From Comamonadaceae bacterium (GTDB lineage Bacteria; Pseudomonadota; Gammaproteobacteria; Burkholderiales; Burkholderiaceae_C): a DNA stretch of 64,000 bases. Shown piece after piece: positions 25,500 to 35,977 of the stretch (within the stretch, counting starts at the first letter, position 1; each line of letters opens with the position of its first letter). The stretch is taken from assembly GCA_027488115.1 (NCBI GenBank), contig JAIYCG010000002.1, positions 1 to 64,000 of the forward strand. Direction: 5' to 3'. The notes under the pieces are model-generated. The model was not told the DNA's origin and searched no databases. It worked only from the letters and a program-made list of their open reading frames with translations. The position numbers and the translations under genes were made by a program.

Positions 25500-25567
25500 A
25501 TTTCCGCCTGTCTTCAGAAGGCTCAAGGGCTTGACCCGTCAGTCTAAATTACTGGGACAATAGGGCC

Positions 25568-26977
25568 ATGAACGAAATTGCAAACCCAAGCATCAAGCCA
25601 AACCAGTCGAGCGCCCCCAAAGTGGGCTTTGTCAGCTTAGGCTGTCCCAAAGCCCTGACAGACTCCGAACTCATCCTCACGCAACTCAGCGCCGAGGGCT
25701 ATCAAACTTCCAAAACCTTCGAAGGCGCCGACCTGGTCATCGTCAACACTTGCGGTTTCATTGACGATGCCGTGAAGGAAAGCCTGGACACCATCTCTGA
25801 AGCCTTGAACGTCAATGGCAAAGTGATCGTCACAGGTTGTTTGGGCGCCAAAGAGGCCGATGGCGGTGGCAACTTGGTTCGCGAAACGCACCCCAGTGTC
25901 TTGGCCGTCACGGGGCCGCATGCGACGCAAGAGGTGATGGACGCGGTGCATGCGCATTTGCCCAAACCCCACGATCCCTTTCTTGATTTGATGCCCCATT
26001 CATTTGGGGTAGCCGGTATCAAGCTCACGCCTCGGCACTATGCTTATTTGAAAATCAGTGAAGGCTGCAACCACCGTTGTACTTTTTGCATCATTCCTTC
26101 CATGCGCGGCGATTTGGTGTCAAGGCCCATTGGCGATGTGCTCAAAGAAGCGCATGCTTTGTTTGCAGGCGGTGTGAAAGAATTGCTGGTGATCAGCCAA
26201 GACACCTCGGCCTACGGTGTCGATGTGAAATACCGAATGGGTTTCTGGGAAGGCCGGCCTGTCAAAACGCGCATGCTTGAGTTGGTGCAAACACTGGGTG
26301 AAATTGCCCAAAACTATGGCGCTTGGGTGCGCTTGCATTACGTCTACCCATACCCTGCACTTGACGAAGTTCTGCCCCTCATGGCCACTGGAGCCATCTT
26401 GCCCTATTTGGATGTGCCCTTGCAGCACAGCCACCCCGATGTGCTCAAGCGCATGAAGCGGCCCGCCAGTGGCGAAAAGAATTTAGAGCGCATTCAACAA
26501 TGGCGCGAGGTCTGTCCGGAGTTGGTCATTCGCAGCACCTTCATTGCAGGCTTTCCTGGCGAAACCGAAGAAGAGTTTGAACACCTGCTTCACTTTGTGC
26601 GTGAAGCGCAAATTGATCGAGCAGGTTGCTTTGCCTACAGTCCTGTGAAGGGTGCGCTTGCCAATGAATTGCCAGGCATGTTGCCTCAAGCCGTCAGGGA
26701 AGAGCGTCGTTCGCGCTTCATGGCGGTGGCAGAAGAAGTGTCGGTTCGACGTTTACAGCAGCGCGTAGGCGCCACCATGCAAGTCTTGGTCGATTCGGCC
26801 ATCGCCATGGGCAAAAAAGGCGGCATAGGCAGAACTTATGCCGATGCACCTGAAATAGATGGTGTGGTTAAGTTGTTGCCACCAGATAAGATCAGCAAGA
26901 CCTACAAAGTGGGTGAGTTCACCCGAGCCCGCATTGTGGGTGTGGAGGGTCACGATCTTGTCGCTTTGCCTGTCTAA
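25568..26977 (+). CDS. rimO: Ribosomal protein S12 methylthiotransferase RimO
   Basis: This 469-residue radical-SAM enzyme adds a methylthio group to an Asp of ribosomal protein S12. The N-terminal cluster domain has [27 protein letters not shown] and [10 protein letters not shown]; the radical-SAM motif is CNHRCTFC beginning at Cys167; a TRAM domain closes the protein. The first 15 residues are extra. A weak promoter (TTGACC at 25531) may lie in the gap after phaR. Confidence 0.95.
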   Translation: MNEIANPSIKPNQSSAPKVGFVSLGCPKALTDSELILTQLSAEGYQTSKTFEGADLVIVNTCGFIDDAVKESLDTISEALNVNGKVIVTGCLGAKEADGGGNLVRETHPSVLAVTGPHATQEVMDAVHAHLPKPHDPFLDLMPHSFGVAGIKLTPRHYAYLKISEGCNHRCTFCIIPSMRGDLVSRPIGDVLKEAHALFAGGVKELLVISQDTSAYGVDVKYRMGFWEGRPVKTRMLELVQTLGEIAQNYGAWVRLHYVYPYPALDEVLPLMATGAILPYLDVPLQHSHPDVLKRMKRPASGEKNLERIQQWREVCPELVIRSTFIAGFPGETEEEFEHLLHFVREAQIDRAGCFAYSPVKGALANELPGMLPQAVREERRSRFMAVAEEVSVRRLQQRVGATMQVLVDSAIAMGKKGGIGRTYADAPEIDGVVKLLPPDKISKTYKVGEFTRARIVGVEGHDLVALPV

Positions 26978-27020
26978 AATGCAAATTGATAATGCACTCA
27001 GATTTAAATCAGATGCTCGA

Positions 27021-27048
27021 AAAAAAAGCTGCCATGTTTGCAGCTTTG
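27021..27048 (-). terminator. Terminator of tRNA-Leu
   Basis: On the minus strand, AAAGCTGC and GCAGCTTT form a stem around a 7-nt loop, followed by a run of T. It is 9 nt after the tRNA 3' end. On the plus strand the same hairpin follows rimO but lacks a good U-run. Confidence 0.8.
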
Positions 27049-27056
27049 ATTAAACT

Positions 27057-27141
<85 letters not shown>

Positions 27142-27162
27142 TCTCAGGACAACAATAAAGGA

Positions 27163-29475
27163 TTGTATATCAAAAAAATTAGCCAACCCTCTGGACTGCT
27201 CGATGAAATCGAGGGCAGTGTGCAAGGACATCGCGATGGTCACGGCTTCTTGATCCGGGATGATGGTGACGGTGATATTTTCTTGCCACCCAACGAAATG
27301 CGTGCTGTCTTGCACAAAGATCGCGTCAAGGTTCGAATCGTTCGACAAGATCGAAAAGGCAGGCCTGAAGGCCGTGTGGTTGAAATCACTGAGCGACCTG
27401 CCCACCCCATCATTGGCCGCTTGCTGAACGAAGGCGGTATTTGGATTGTGGCGCCAGAAGACAAGCGCTATGGCCAAGACATTCTCATTCCTAAAGTGGG
27501 CATAGGCACGGGCAAGCCAGGTCAAGTGGTGGTGGTTGAACTGACGGAACCCCCTGCTTTGTTTGGTCAGCCCGTTGGGCGTGTGAAAGAAGTACTGGGC
27601 GAAATTGACGATCCCGGTATGGAGATTGACATTGCCGTTCGCAAGTACAGCGTGCCGCACGAATTCTCAGCTGCTTGTTTGGAATTGGCCCGTGAGTTAC
27701 CCGACAAAGTCCGACCACAAGACACCAAAGATCGAATTGACTTAACCGATATACCTTTGGTCACCATTGACGGCGAAGATGCGCGCGACTTTGACGATGC
27801 GGTGTATTGCGAGCCTGCCAAAATTGGCAAGACCAAAGGCTGGCGTTTGCTTGTGGCCATTGCCGATGTGAGCAACTATGTTGCAACGGGTAGTGCCATT
27901 GACATTGACGCTTACGACCGAGCCACCAGCGTGTATTTTCCGCGCCGCGTGATTCCCATGTTGCCGGAAAAACTTTCGAATGGGCTGTGTTCGCTCAACC
28001 CTGAAGTTGAGCGTTTGTGCATGGTATGCGACATGCTGATTACGGCAAAAGGCGACATCCACGCTTATCAGTTTTATCCCGCAGTGATGTACAGCCACGC
28101 GCGGTTTACTTACACTGAAGTGGCCGCCATTCTTGCCAACACGCGCGGCCCTGAAGCCATCAAGCGCAAAGCGCGCGTCAATGACTTGCTTAATTTGCAC
28201 GATGTTTACAGGGCCTTGTTGGCCTCTCGTTCAGTGCGTGGCGCCATTGATTTTGAAACCACTGAAACGCAAATCATTTGTGATGACAATGGCCGCATCG
28301 ACAAAATTGTGCCGCGCGTACGCACCGAGGCACACCGTCTCATTGAAGAGGCTATGTTGGCGGCTAACGTTTGCAGTGCCGACTTTATTCAAACCAGCAA
28401 GCACCCTGGTTTGTTCCGTGTGCACGAGGGGCCTACTCCCGAGAAGAAAGATTTGCTCCGCAATTACCTGAAGGCTCTGGGCTTGCCCTATACCGTGAGT
28501 GATGAGCCCAAGCCCAGTGAGTTTCAGCACATTGCACAGGCCACCAAAGAGCGGCCCGACGCACAGCAAATTCACACCATGCTTCTGCGCTCTATGCAGC
28601 AAGCCATTTACACGCCCATCAACAGCGGTCACTTTGGCTTGGCCTATGAGGCCTACACGCACTTCACCAGCCCCATTCGGCGTTACCCCGACTTGCTGGT
28701 CCACCGTGTCATCAAGGCCATTTTGGCGCACAAGAAATACCAGTTGCCAGCCTTGCCCTTGCCGGGTGAGGCGCATGCCAAGCTGGCCAAGCGTTTGCAA
28801 AAAAACAAATCAGGCGCTCAAATCGACGATGCACCGCGCATCAAGATGTCGCCTGCCGAACAGCAAGCGTGGGAGGCCGCAGGCTTGCATTGCAGCGCCA
28901 ATGAGCGCCGCGCCGATGAGGCCAGTCGCGATGTCGAGGCCTGGCTTAAATGCAAGTACATGCGCGAGCATTTGGGGGAGGAATATTCTGGCGTGGTCAC
29001 ATCGGCCACCAGCTTCGGAATTTTTGTCACCCTCGATACTTTGTATGTCGAGGGCTTGGTGCACATCACCGAGTTGGGCGGCGAGTATTTCCGCTTTGAC
29101 GAAGCACGGCAAGAATTGCGCGGTGAGAGAACCGGTATCCGCTATGCCATTGGCACCCGAGTCCAAATACAAGTGAGTCGTGTTGATTTGGATGGCCGCA
29201 AAATCGATTTCCGCTTGGTCAACCCTGCCGAAGAATTTAGCGCAAAGCAAATGCGCGACAAAGGCATGGGCAAACAAAACGGCAACGGCAACGGCAGTGC
29301 ACGCGGCGCGATGTCTGGCGCGGAGGGGGCGAAGGCAAAATCGCGCCCTTACAAGGACCGAAACATGGAAGGCGGCAAGCTTGCCAGTCGGCATGGCAAG
29401 GTGGGCCCCAAAGGTGCGCCTTCTAAGTCTGCCGGTTCTAAAAAATCCAGTCAGGCCCGGAAAAGTCGTCGTTAA
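27163..29475 (+). CDS. rnr: Ribonuclease R, without N-terminal winged helix
   Basis: This 3'-5' exoribonuclease has two cold-shock domains (EGSVQGHRDGHGFLIRDDG, and GRLLNEGGIWIVAPEDKRYG), the RNB catalytic domain (TIDGEDARDFDDAVY, with the metal-binding aspartates, and YTHFTSPIRRYPDLLVHR), an S1 domain (EEYSGVVTSATSFGIFV) and a Lys/Arg-rich tail. E. coli RNase R has about 80 more N-terminal residues with a helix-turn-helix; there is no room for them here because tRNA-Leu lies 22 nt upstream. The start is uncertain: TTG at 27163 (AAAGGA directly against it) or GTG at 27220 (GAGGG five bases upstream). Confidence 0.92.
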   Translation: MYIKKISQPSGLLDEIEGSVQGHRDGHGFLIRDDGDGDIFLPPNEMRAVLHKDRVKVRIVRQDRKGRPEGRVVEITERPAHPIIGRLLNEGGIWIVAPEDKRYGQDILIPKVGIGTGKPGQVVVVELTEPPALFGQPVGRVKEVLGEIDDPGMEIDIAVRKYSVPHEFSAACLELARELPDKVRPQDTKDRIDLTDIPLVTIDGEDARDFDDAVYCEPAKIGKTKGWRLLVAIADVSNYVATGSAIDIDAYDRATSVYFPRRVIPMLPEKLSNGLCSLNPEVERLCMVCDMLITAKGDIHAYQFYPAVMYSHARFTYTEVAAILANTRGPEAIKRKARVNDLLNLHDVYRALLASRSVRGAIDFETTETQIICDDNGRIDKIVPRVRTEAHRLIEEAMLAANVCSADFIQTSKHPGLFRVHEGPTPEKKDLLRNYLKALGLPYTVSDEPKPSEFQHIAQATKERPDAQQIHTMLLRSMQQAIYTPINSGHFGLAYEAYTHFTSPIRRYPDLLVHRVIKAILAHKKYQLPALPLPGEAHAKLAKRLQKNKSGAQIDDAPRIKMSPAEQQAWEAAGLHCSANERRADEASRDVEAWLKCKYMREHLGEEYSGVVTSATSFGIFVTLDTLYVEGLVHITELGGEYFRFDEARQELRGERTGIRYAIGTRVQIQVSRVDLDGRKIDFRLVNPAEEFSAKQMRDKGMGKQNGNGNGSARGAMSGAEGAKAKSRPYKDRNMEGGKLASRHGKVGPKGAPSKSAGSKKSSQARKSRR

Positions 29476-29512
29476 CTTTTCAACTTAAAGATTCAAGCAG
29501 GAGACAGAATTC

Positions 29513-30277
29513 ATGACACACACATCCAAAATTGCCATCGTCACCGGCGCTGGTTCTGGCATTGGCAAGGCAACGGCACTGGCATTGCTCAAAGACGGCT
29601 GGTCTGTTGTATTGGCAGGAAGGCGCTTGGTCAATTTGGAAGAAGTTGCGGCTGAAGCCAAAGCCCTGAATGCCAACTACCAAGTGCTGGCAGTGCCCAC
29701 CGATGTAACGCAAGAAGACTCTGTGGCCAATTTGTTTGCTCAGTGCGTTCAAACGTTTGGCCGTGTGGACTTGTTGTTCAACAACGCCGGTGTCAGCACC
29801 CCCGCCATTCCTTTGCCCGAACTCAGTTTGGACATGTGGAAAGGTGTGGTCGACACCAACCTCACCGGCATGTTCTTGTGCATTCGCGAAGCCTTTCGCG
29901 TCATGAAAGATCAGAAGCCCATGGGCGGCCGCATTATCAACAATGGTTCAATCTCTGCTACCACGCCGCGCCCATTTTCAATTGCCTACACGTCCACCAA
30001 GCATGCGGTTTCGGGCCTGACCAAAACTGCTTCGCTTGATGGCCGTCAATACGATATTGCAGTGGGCCAAATCGATGTGGGCAATGCCGCTACGCCCATG
30101 GCCATGAAGATGGCAAAAGGTGTGCCGCAAGCCAATTTGGAAATCAAAGCAGAACCGTTAATGGATGTGGCATTGGTCGGTACCTCAGTGGTGTACATGG
30201 CCAGCTTGCCATTGGAAGCCAACGTCATGTTCCACACAGTGATGGCGACCAAGATGCCGTTTGCGGGCCGCGGATAA
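29513..30277 (+). CDS. Short-chain dehydrogenase/reductase
   Basis: This 254-residue SDR has the cofactor motif [12 protein letters not shown], the Arg in AGRRLVN that suggests [15 protein letters not shown], and the catalytic Ser/Tyr/Lys ([10 protein letters not shown] and [10 protein letters not shown]). The substrate is unknown. It begins 37 nt after rnr with GCAGGAGA as a ribosome-binding site. Its last 53 nt overlap the 3' end of nnr on the other strand, an unusually long convergent overlap. Confidence 0.88.
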   Translation: MTHTSKIAIVTGAGSGIGKATALALLKDGWSVVLAGRRLVNLEEVAAEAKALNANYQVLAVPTDVTQEDSVANLFAQCVQTFGRVDLLFNNAGVSTPAIPLPELSLDMWKGVVDTNLTGMFLCIREAFRVMKDQKPMGGRIINNGSISATTPRPFSIAYTSTKHAVSGLTKTASLDGRQYDIAVGQIDVGNAATPMAMKMAKGVPQANLEIKAEPLMDVALVGTSVVYMASLPLEANVMFHTVMATKMPFAGRG

Positions 30278-31760
30278 GTTCTGCAAGCTTGCCTGCTGTC
30301 AAAGTGGGCAAGTTCCATGCATCTGCGACTTGGCCGTGTTCATAAACAGCAGCACATGCAGCCTCAAACTCAGGCATGCCTTGGGCCATGCGTGCACCCA
30401 CCAAGCCTGCAAGCACATCGCCCGTGCCGCCCGTTGCCAAGCTTGCGTTGCCTGTGGGGTTGATCACGTGCGTCTGGCCTGTTTTTGTAATCACCGTGCC
30501 AGAGCCCTTGAGAACCACAGTGCACTTTAAATCGTCTGCCAAGGTTTGCGCTGCTTGCAGCCGATCGTTTTGTACAGCGGCACTGTTTGTGTTTAACAAG
30601 CGTGCCGCCTCAAGGGGGTGAGGCGTGATCACAGTGCTCATGCGCTTGGCGCTTCTTAGTCGCAACAAATCTCGCAACCAAAGGTCTTTTGAAATGGCAT
30701 TGAGTGCATCAGCATCGAGCACCAGCTGCATGCTTTCTTGCAGGACCTTGGGCAAGATTTTTAGAACAGCCAAGCCGCCACCGCATCCGCAAACAATGGC
30801 ACCTGTCTTCAAGTTCAGGGCCTCCAACTTGCGTTGCATGATTTCTGGCATGCGGGATGTTTGTGCATTTGAGCCCAAATAACACACCATCACACGGCCC
30901 GCTCCAGCATGCAGCGCAGCGGATGCTGCAAGATCAACAGCGCCCCTCATGCCCATGCCGCGCGCATCAAGGTCTTCGCCACCGATCACGGTAACATCGC
31001 CAAATGTGCCTTTGTGACTCGCATGAAGTACCTGAATGACAGGCTTCGATGCCACATTCAACTGAGCAATGGCCTGAGTGCTTTGTTGGAGGTCTTCACT
31101 GCCCAATGCGTCGAGCCACAGTGCGCCGCAGGCATCTCTGCCAAGGGCCGTTAAGCAGCCTGGCTTTGCGCTTAACAGTTGAAGTGTGTGACGCGCCTGA
31201 ATGTGTGGGGCATTCGAATTGTTTTGAAATTGCCCCGTGTTGGCATTCAAGCCTGATGGCACATCGACCGCGAGAACGTCTGCGCCAAATTTGTAAATGC
31301 TCTCTATCCATGATTGCATCTGTGCTTCTGAATCAGTAGAAGCGGGAGTGCGCAAACCAATCCCCAACATGGCATCGATACACAGATCTTGTGAGCCAAC
31401 TTCTGAGGGCAAGTCTGCTTGGATTGAAATGCCCAGCGCTTGAGCTTTGTGCAATGCTTTGGCAGCATCAGTGGGTCTTTGCAAGTCAGCTTGCCAAAGA
31501 ACCACCCGCACTTGCCGGCCCCATTTCTTTAGATGGGTGGCAGCTTCCAAGCCATCGCCGCCATTGTTGCCGGGTCCGCAAAAGACCCAATAACAAGGCG
31601 CGAAAGGTTGGATGGCCATGGCTAACTTTGCAACGGCTAAACCGGCTTGATCCATCAAGCTGGGGCCATGCTGGATACGCGCTGACGCCAAACTTTCAAG
31701 TTGTCGAGTTTGCGCAATGTCAAACAATGCCAGTGGTTCTTGCCAGTTGAGTTTTTTCAA
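30225..31760 (-). CDS. nnr: Bifunctional NAD(P)H-hydrate epimerase/dehydratase
   Basis: This 511-residue fusion repairs damaged NAD(P)H. The N-terminal epimerase half has [25 protein letters not shown] and [12 protein letters not shown]; the C-terminal ADP-dependent dehydratase half has [21 protein letters not shown] and [13 protein letters not shown]. Length matches E. coli NnrD/YjeF (515). It starts with TTG overlapping the amidase stop (TTGA), and its end overlaps the SDR gene by 53 nt. The C-terminal residues in the overlap (SWSPSLCGT) look unconserved. Confidence 0.92.
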   Translation of the reverse strand: MKKLNWQEPLALFDIAQTRQLESLASARIQHGPSLMDQAGLAVAKLAMAIQPFAPCYWVFCGPGNNGGDGLEAATHLKKWGRQVRVVLWQADLQRPTDAAKALHKAQALGISIQADLPSEVGSQDLCIDAMLGIGLRTPASTDSEAQMQSWIESIYKFGADVLAVDVPSGLNANTGQFQNNSNAPHIQARHTLQLLSAKPGCLTALGRDACGALWLDALGSEDLQQSTQAIAQLNVASKPVIQVLHASHKGTFGDVTVIGGEDLDARGMGMRGAVDLAASAALHAGAGRVMVCYLGSNAQTSRMPEIMQRKLEALNLKTGAIVCGCGGGLAVLKILPKVLQESMQLVLDADALNAISKDLWLRDLLRLRSAKRMSTVITPHPLEAARLLNTNSAAVQNDRLQAAQTLADDLKCTVVLKGSGTVITKTGQTHVINPTGNASLATGGTGDVLAGLVGARMAQGMPEFEAACAAVYEHGQVADAWNLPTLTAGKLAELIRGPQTASWSPSLCGT

Positions 31761-33169
31761 GCGGGCCTCAAAGCTGACTCAATGAGCAAGGAAATGTTCA
31801 GCACGGAATCGTCTTGCATGGGGCCTTGCCAAACCATCATGCTGCTTGGCAATTCGCCCACTTGATGCATGGGCAGAGACAGTGCGCAACCATCCAGCAT
31901 GTTCACCAAGCTGGTGTTTCGCAACAGCAAACCATTGGCCAGAAAAAATGCCTCGTCTCTTTCGGCGCCGGGTGCAACACTGTCTAAGCTAGGGCCATGA
32001 ATGGGTGTGGTCGGTGACAGGGCAGCGTCGTAGGTACTCAGTGCAGACTGCATGCGGGCTATCCATGTTGCCCGGCCCATTTGCAAATCCAAATATTCAA
32101 ATGCCTTCATGTTGGCGCCGCGCAAAATGCGCGCAGCCACTCGAGGATCGTAGTGTGCTTCGTCAGTGGCCAAGAGTTTTCTGTGCCACGTAAAGCTTTC
32201 TGCTGCACTGAAGCCCCCGGTTGTGAGCAATCCTGCCAATTCATTGATTTGAGCCATAGGAGTTTCTTCGATGTGAGCCCCGGCTTTGGACAACTGGCTC
32301 AGGCTGCGCTCCCATGCTTGTTGCACCCCCGCAGACAAGCCATCCAACATCAAGCTGGTGGGAACGGCCAAGCGGTAGCTGTTCAGGCTGCGATTGGCTC
32401 TGGCTACTTTGCGAGATGCCAATATTTCATGTGCCAAGATGGCGTCGCGAACGCTGCGTGTCATGGCACAAACGGTGTCCATGGTGGTTGACAAAGGCAC
32501 GGCACCCACAGTGGGTACGAGTCGGGCAGTATTTTTAAAACCCACAATGCCGTTGAGAGCCGCCGGAATGCGAATAGAACCGCCTGTATCTGAACCTAGA
32601 CCAATAAAGGCAGCGCCTGTGGCCACCGAAACAGCAGCGCCAGAAGAAGATCCGCCGGGCACATGACTTTGGCCATTGCTTTGAACGGGCTTGTCTGAAA
32701 TGGCATCCCAAGCCGCCGGTGTACCGTAATGTGGGTTGTTGCCGATGCCTGAAAAAGCAAACTCGACCATGTTGGTTCGGCCTAAATAGGCGCCTCCCGC
32801 GTTGTTCATTCGGGCCACGGCAGGACAATCCGCTGTGGCCAATGGCTGTCCTTGGAGCACCAAGGAACCCGCCAAAGTGGGGCTACCCGCCACATCAAAT
32901 AAATCTTTCACTGAATAAGCCAAGCCTTTCAGAGGGGAGTTGAGCAGGCTGGGTTCGTTCAATAACGCAGGCACCATGGCAGGCTCCAGTGACAAAAAGA
33001 CTTTGTCACAGGCCGAGCTTTGGGCCAATTCTTGGCTTTTTTCCCATTCGGCCTGGGGACTGGTTTGCTTTGCAGTCAGTGCTTGGAGGGTGGCGATCAG
33101 GTCTTGGCGCATGGTTTGATAGAGGGTAGACGTGTGTAAAGGGGGTGAAGAAGTCTGAGAAAAGTTCAA
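31757..33169 (-). CDS. Amidase-signature family hydrolase
   Basis: This 470-residue amidase has the Ser-cisSer-Lys triad: Lys88 in YSVKDLFDVAG, GGSSSGAAVSVA for the cis-Ser, and the nucleophile in SDTGGSIRIPAA. It is closer to a general amidase (AtzF/amidase type) than to GatA, as no gatB or gatC is nearby. The substrate is unknown. The start could be TTG at 33169 or ATG at 33112 (MRQDLIATLQ); neither has a clear ribosome-binding site. It is coupled to nnr and divergent from rpsB. Confidence 0.88.
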   Translation of the reverse strand: MNFSQTSSPPLHTSTLYQTMRQDLIATLQALTAKQTSPQAEWEKSQELAQSSACDKVFLSLEPAMVPALLNEPSLLNSPLKGLAYSVKDLFDVAGSPTLAGSLVLQGQPLATADCPAVARMNNAGGAYLGRTNMVEFAFSGIGNNPHYGTPAAWDAISDKPVQSNGQSHVPGGSSSGAAVSVATGAAFIGLGSDTGGSIRIPAALNGIVGFKNTARLVPTVGAVPLSTTMDTVCAMTRSVRDAILAHEILASRKVARANRSLNSYRLAVPTSLMLDGLSAGVQQAWERSLSQLSKAGAHIEETPMAQINELAGLLTTGGFSAAESFTWHRKLLATDEAHYDPRVAARILRGANMKAFEYLDLQMGRATWIARMQSALSTYDAALSPTTPIHGPSLDSVAPGAERDEAFFLANGLLLRNTSLVNMLDGCALSLPMHQVGELPSSMMVWQGPMQDDSVLNISLLIESALRPA

Positions 33170-33179
33170 TTTGGGATGC

Positions 33180-33348
33180 TATACTCGACAGGCTTAGCAG
33201 GAATTTCCCTGCAAGTTAATCGCAAACCGGCTCCTTCAAGGTGTTGGCTGTTTGATTCAAGTCCTCCTGAGTTTATTGAGTTCAGAAGGGCCCCCACAAA
33301 CATCCGATGTGTGAGCCGGATTTTAGACCCAACCTTCGGAGAAACAAC
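33180..33348 (+). promoter_or_regulatory. rpsB promoter and structured leader
   Basis: TATACT at 33180-33185 is a good -10 box; the leader after it is about 155 nt. It contains a hairpin GCAGG-AATTTC-CCTGC (33197-33212) and a long-range perfect pair CCGGCTC (33227-33233) with GAGCCGG (33313-33319), which encloses about 80 nt just before the ribosome-binding site. This is consistent with a leader bound by ribosomal protein S2, which is known to regulate rpsB in other proteobacteria; regulation here is inferred. Confidence 0.55.
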
Positions 33349-34101
33349 ATGTCAGTTACCATGCGCGAAATGCTGGAAGCCGGTGTCCACTTTGGTCACC
33401 AAACCCGCTTCTGGAACCCCAAGATGTCCCCCTTCATCTTCGGTCACCGCAACAAAATTCACATCATCAACTTGGAAAAATCTTTGCCGATGTTCCAAGA
33501 CGCACTGAAGTTCGTCAAACAACTCTCTGCAAACCGCGGCAACATTCTCATGGTGGGCACCAAGCGCCAAGCTCGTGAAACCGTGGCAGCTGAAGCTCAG
33601 CGCGCTGGCGTTCCTTTCGTAGACCAACGCTGGTTGGGCGGCATGCTCACCAACTTCAAAACCGTCAAGACTTCCATCAAGCGCTTGAAGGACATGAAAG
33701 CTCAACAAGAAGTCGGCCTTGACTCACTGAGCAAAAAAGAACAACTCATGTTCAAGCGCGAAATTGAAAAGCTTGAGCGCGACATCGGTGGCATTCAAGA
33801 CATGGCTACATTGCCTGATGCTATTTTTGTGATTGACGTGGGCTACCACAAAATTGCCATTTTGGAAGCCAAGAAGCTTGGCATTCCACTCATCGGCGTG
33901 GTCGACTCCAACCATTCACCCGAAGGCATCGACTACATCATTCCAGGTAACGATGACTCTTCTAAAGCCGTTACTTTGTATGCACGCGGCATCGCTGACG
34001 CCATCATCGAAGGCCGTGCCAATGCGGTTCAAGATGTTGTCAATGCGGTGGCCGCTGAAGGCGAAGACGAATTCGTTGAAGTGCAAGAAGCTGCTGCTTA
34101 A
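33349..34101 (+). CDS. rpsB: 30S ribosomal protein S2
   Basis: This 250-residue protein begins [20 protein letters not shown] and continues [46 protein letters not shown] and [15 protein letters not shown], all S2 signatures. The ATG at 33349 has GGAGA eight bases upstream; a frame from 33307 adds only leader sequence. It is the first gene of the large translation/envelope cluster and is followed by a strong terminator before tsf. Confidence 0.98.
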   Translation: MSVTMREMLEAGVHFGHQTRFWNPKMSPFIFGHRNKIHIINLEKSLPMFQDALKFVKQLSANRGNILMVGTKRQARETVAAEAQRAGVPFVDQRWLGGMLTNFKTVKTSIKRLKDMKAQQEVGLDSLSKKEQLMFKREIEKLERDIGGIQDMATLPDAIFVIDVGYHKIAILEAKKLGIPLIGVVDSNHSPEGIDYIIPGNDDSSKAVTLYARGIADAIIEGRANAVQDVVNAVAAEGEDEFVEVQEAAA

Positions 34102-34120
34102 TACCCTCTCATTCAGAGAA

Positions 34121-34146
34121 AAGGGGCTTCTTGCCCCTTTTTTTTA
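34121..34146 (+). terminator. Terminator/attenuator between rpsB and tsf
   Basis: AAGGGGC and GCCCCTT form a 7-bp stem around TTCTT and run into nine T. It probably reduces transcription of tsf and the downstream genes relative to rpsB. Confidence 0.88.
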
Positions 34147-34221
34147 ACTTTTGCCTCACCAAATTTGTATCAATTTTTAATCATTTCGAACCTTAATTCG
34201 AAGACGAAACGGAGAAATCAA

Positions 34222-35112
34222 ATGGCTATTACCGCAAGCATGGTCGCTGAACTGCGTGCTAAAACCGATGCCCCCATGATGGAGTGCAAAAAAGCTTTGA
34301 CTGAAGCCGATGGCGACATGGCCAAAGCAGAAGAATTGTTGCGCGTAAAATTGGGTACAAAAGCAGGCAAAGCTGCTTCCCGCGTGACCGCCGAAGGTGT
34401 GATCGTTGCCTACACAGAAGGCAACACAGGCGCCATGCTCGAAGTCAATTGCGAAACAGACTTCGTGACTAAAAACGACAGCTTCTTGTCCTTGGCCAAT
34501 GCGGCAGCCAAGCTGGCTGCTTTGAACAATCCCGCCGATGTGGCTGCCTTGGGCGAGTTGCCTTACAGCCAAGACGGCTTCGGTCCTACCTTGGAAGAAG
34601 TTCGCAAAGGCCTCATTGGAAAGATTGGCGAGAACATGAGCTTCCGCCGCTTCAAGCGCGTTGCCGGTGGCGCCCAAATCGCCACTTATTTGCACGGTAC
34701 CCGCATTGGTGTGTTGGTCGAGTACGAAGGTCAAGAAACAGCGGCCAAAGACGTTGCCATGCACGTTGCAGCCATGAAGCCTGTGGCTTTGACCAGCAAC
34801 GACGTGCCTGCCGACCTCATTGAGAAAGAGCGTTCGGTAGCCACCGCCAAGGCCGCCGAGTCCGGCAAGCCTGCCGACATCGCTGCCAAAATGATCGAAG
34901 GATCTGTTCAGAAGTACCTCAAAGAAGTGTCTTTGAACAACCAAACTTTTGTGAAAAACGACAAGCAAACCGTTGAGCAAATGCTCAAAGCCGAAGCCAC
35001 CCAAGTCAAAGCATTCACTTTGTACGTGGTGGGTGAGGGCATTGAGAAGAAAGTTGACGACTTTGCCGCCGAAGTGGCTGCACAAGTTGCGGCTGCTCAA
35101 AACGCAGGCTAA
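34222..35112 (+). CDS. tsf: Elongation factor Ts
   Basis: This 296-residue protein begins [20 protein letters not shown] and has [20 protein letters not shown], the EF-Tu-binding TDFVTKND segment and a helical C-terminal module ([14 protein letters not shown]). It exchanges GDP for GTP on EF-Tu. The ATG at 34222 follows GGAGAAATCAA; a longer frame from 34165 is not supported. A short dyad TCGCCCA-GA-TGGGCGA follows at 35151-35166 before pyrH. Confidence 0.98.
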   Translation: MAITASMVAELRAKTDAPMMECKKALTEADGDMAKAEELLRVKLGTKAGKAASRVTAEGVIVAYTEGNTGAMLEVNCETDFVTKNDSFLSLANAAAKLAALNNPADVAALGELPYSQDGFGPTLEEVRKGLIGKIGENMSFRRFKRVAGGAQIATYLHGTRIGVLVEYEGQETAAKDVAMHVAAMKPVALTSNDVPADLIEKERSVATAKAAESGKPADIAAKMIEGSVQKYLKEVSLNNQTFVKNDKQTVEQMLKAEATQVKAFTLYVVGEGIEKKVDDFAAEVAAQVAAAQNAG

Positions 35113-35207
35113 GCCTGCCGCTATCAGGGTTAAATCCCGGGTAAACAGGGTCGCCCAGATGGGCGATTCAACGCTAAACTTGAATCTGTCTTTATGAGGA
35201 GCCCGTT

Positions 35208-35930
35208 ATGACCATCGCCAAACCAGCCCACAAGCGTATTTTGCTCAAGCTGTCAGGTGAGGCATTGATGGGCGATGATCAATTTGGTATCAATCGTGCC
35301 ACCATTGTCCGCATGGTTGACGAAATTGCGGAAGTCACCCGTTTGGGGGTTCAGGTCGCTGTGGTGAGTGGTGGCGGAAATATTGTCAGGGGTGTTGCGG
35401 GCGGGGCTGTCGGTATGGACCGAGCCACAGCCGACTATATGGGCATGTTAGCCACTGTCATGAACTCTCTTGCTCTGGCCGACACCATGGAAAAGGCCGG
35501 TCTTACAGCCCGAGTCATGTCGGCCATTGCCATTGAACAGGTCGTCGAGCCGTATGTCCGTCCCAAAGCACTTCAGTACCTAGAAGAAGGCAAAGTCGTC
35601 ATCTTCGCAGCTGGCACTGGCAACCCCTTCTTCACGACAGACACCGCTGCAGCTTTGCGCGGCGCTGAAATCGGTGCTGAATTGGTACTCAAGGCCACCA
35701 AGGTTGATGGCGTTTACTCGGCAGATCCCAAAATTGATCCTGCTGCTACTCGCTACAGCAAACTCTCGTTTGACGAAGCCATTTCTAAAAATCTGGGCAT
35801 TATGGACGCCACCGCTTTTGCGCTGTGTCGCGACCAGAAGTTGCCCGTCAAAGTGTTCTCGATTTTCAAGCATGGTGCCTTCAAGCGAGTGGTCATGGGT
35901 GAGGATGAGGGAACTTTGGTTTACGCTTAA
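35208..35930 (+). CDS. pyrH: UMP kinase
   Basis: This 240-residue amino-acid-kinase-fold enzyme makes UDP from UMP. It has [42 protein letters not shown], and [20 protein letters not shown]. It is hexameric and cytoplasmic. GAGGAG lies seven bases before the ATG. It lies in the usual order after tsf and before frr. Confidence 0.97.
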   Translation: MTIAKPAHKRILLKLSGEALMGDDQFGINRATIVRMVDEIAEVTRLGVQVAVVSGGGNIVRGVAGGAVGMDRATADYMGMLATVMNSLALADTMEKAGLTARVMSAIAIEQVVEPYVRPKALQYLEEGKVVIFAAGTGNPFFTTDTAAALRGAEIGAELVLKATKVDGVYSADPKIDPAATRYSKLSFDEAISKNLGIMDATAFALCRDQKLPVKVFSIFKHGAFKRVVMGEDEGTLVYA

Positions 35931-35977
35931 TCCCAGCCTCTTTCTTGAACTGGCCTAACCTGGCCGCGGAGTATTTC

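Noticed and set aside
31757..33169. gatA (glutamyl-tRNA amidotransferase subunit A)
   Set aside because: No gatB or gatC nearby, and the protein is more like general amidases; kept as amidase of unknown substrate.
34177..35100. A 307-codon open frame antisense to tsf
   Set aside because: It mirrors a highly biased, conserved gene, has no recognisable domain, and long antisense frames are expected opposite such codon use.
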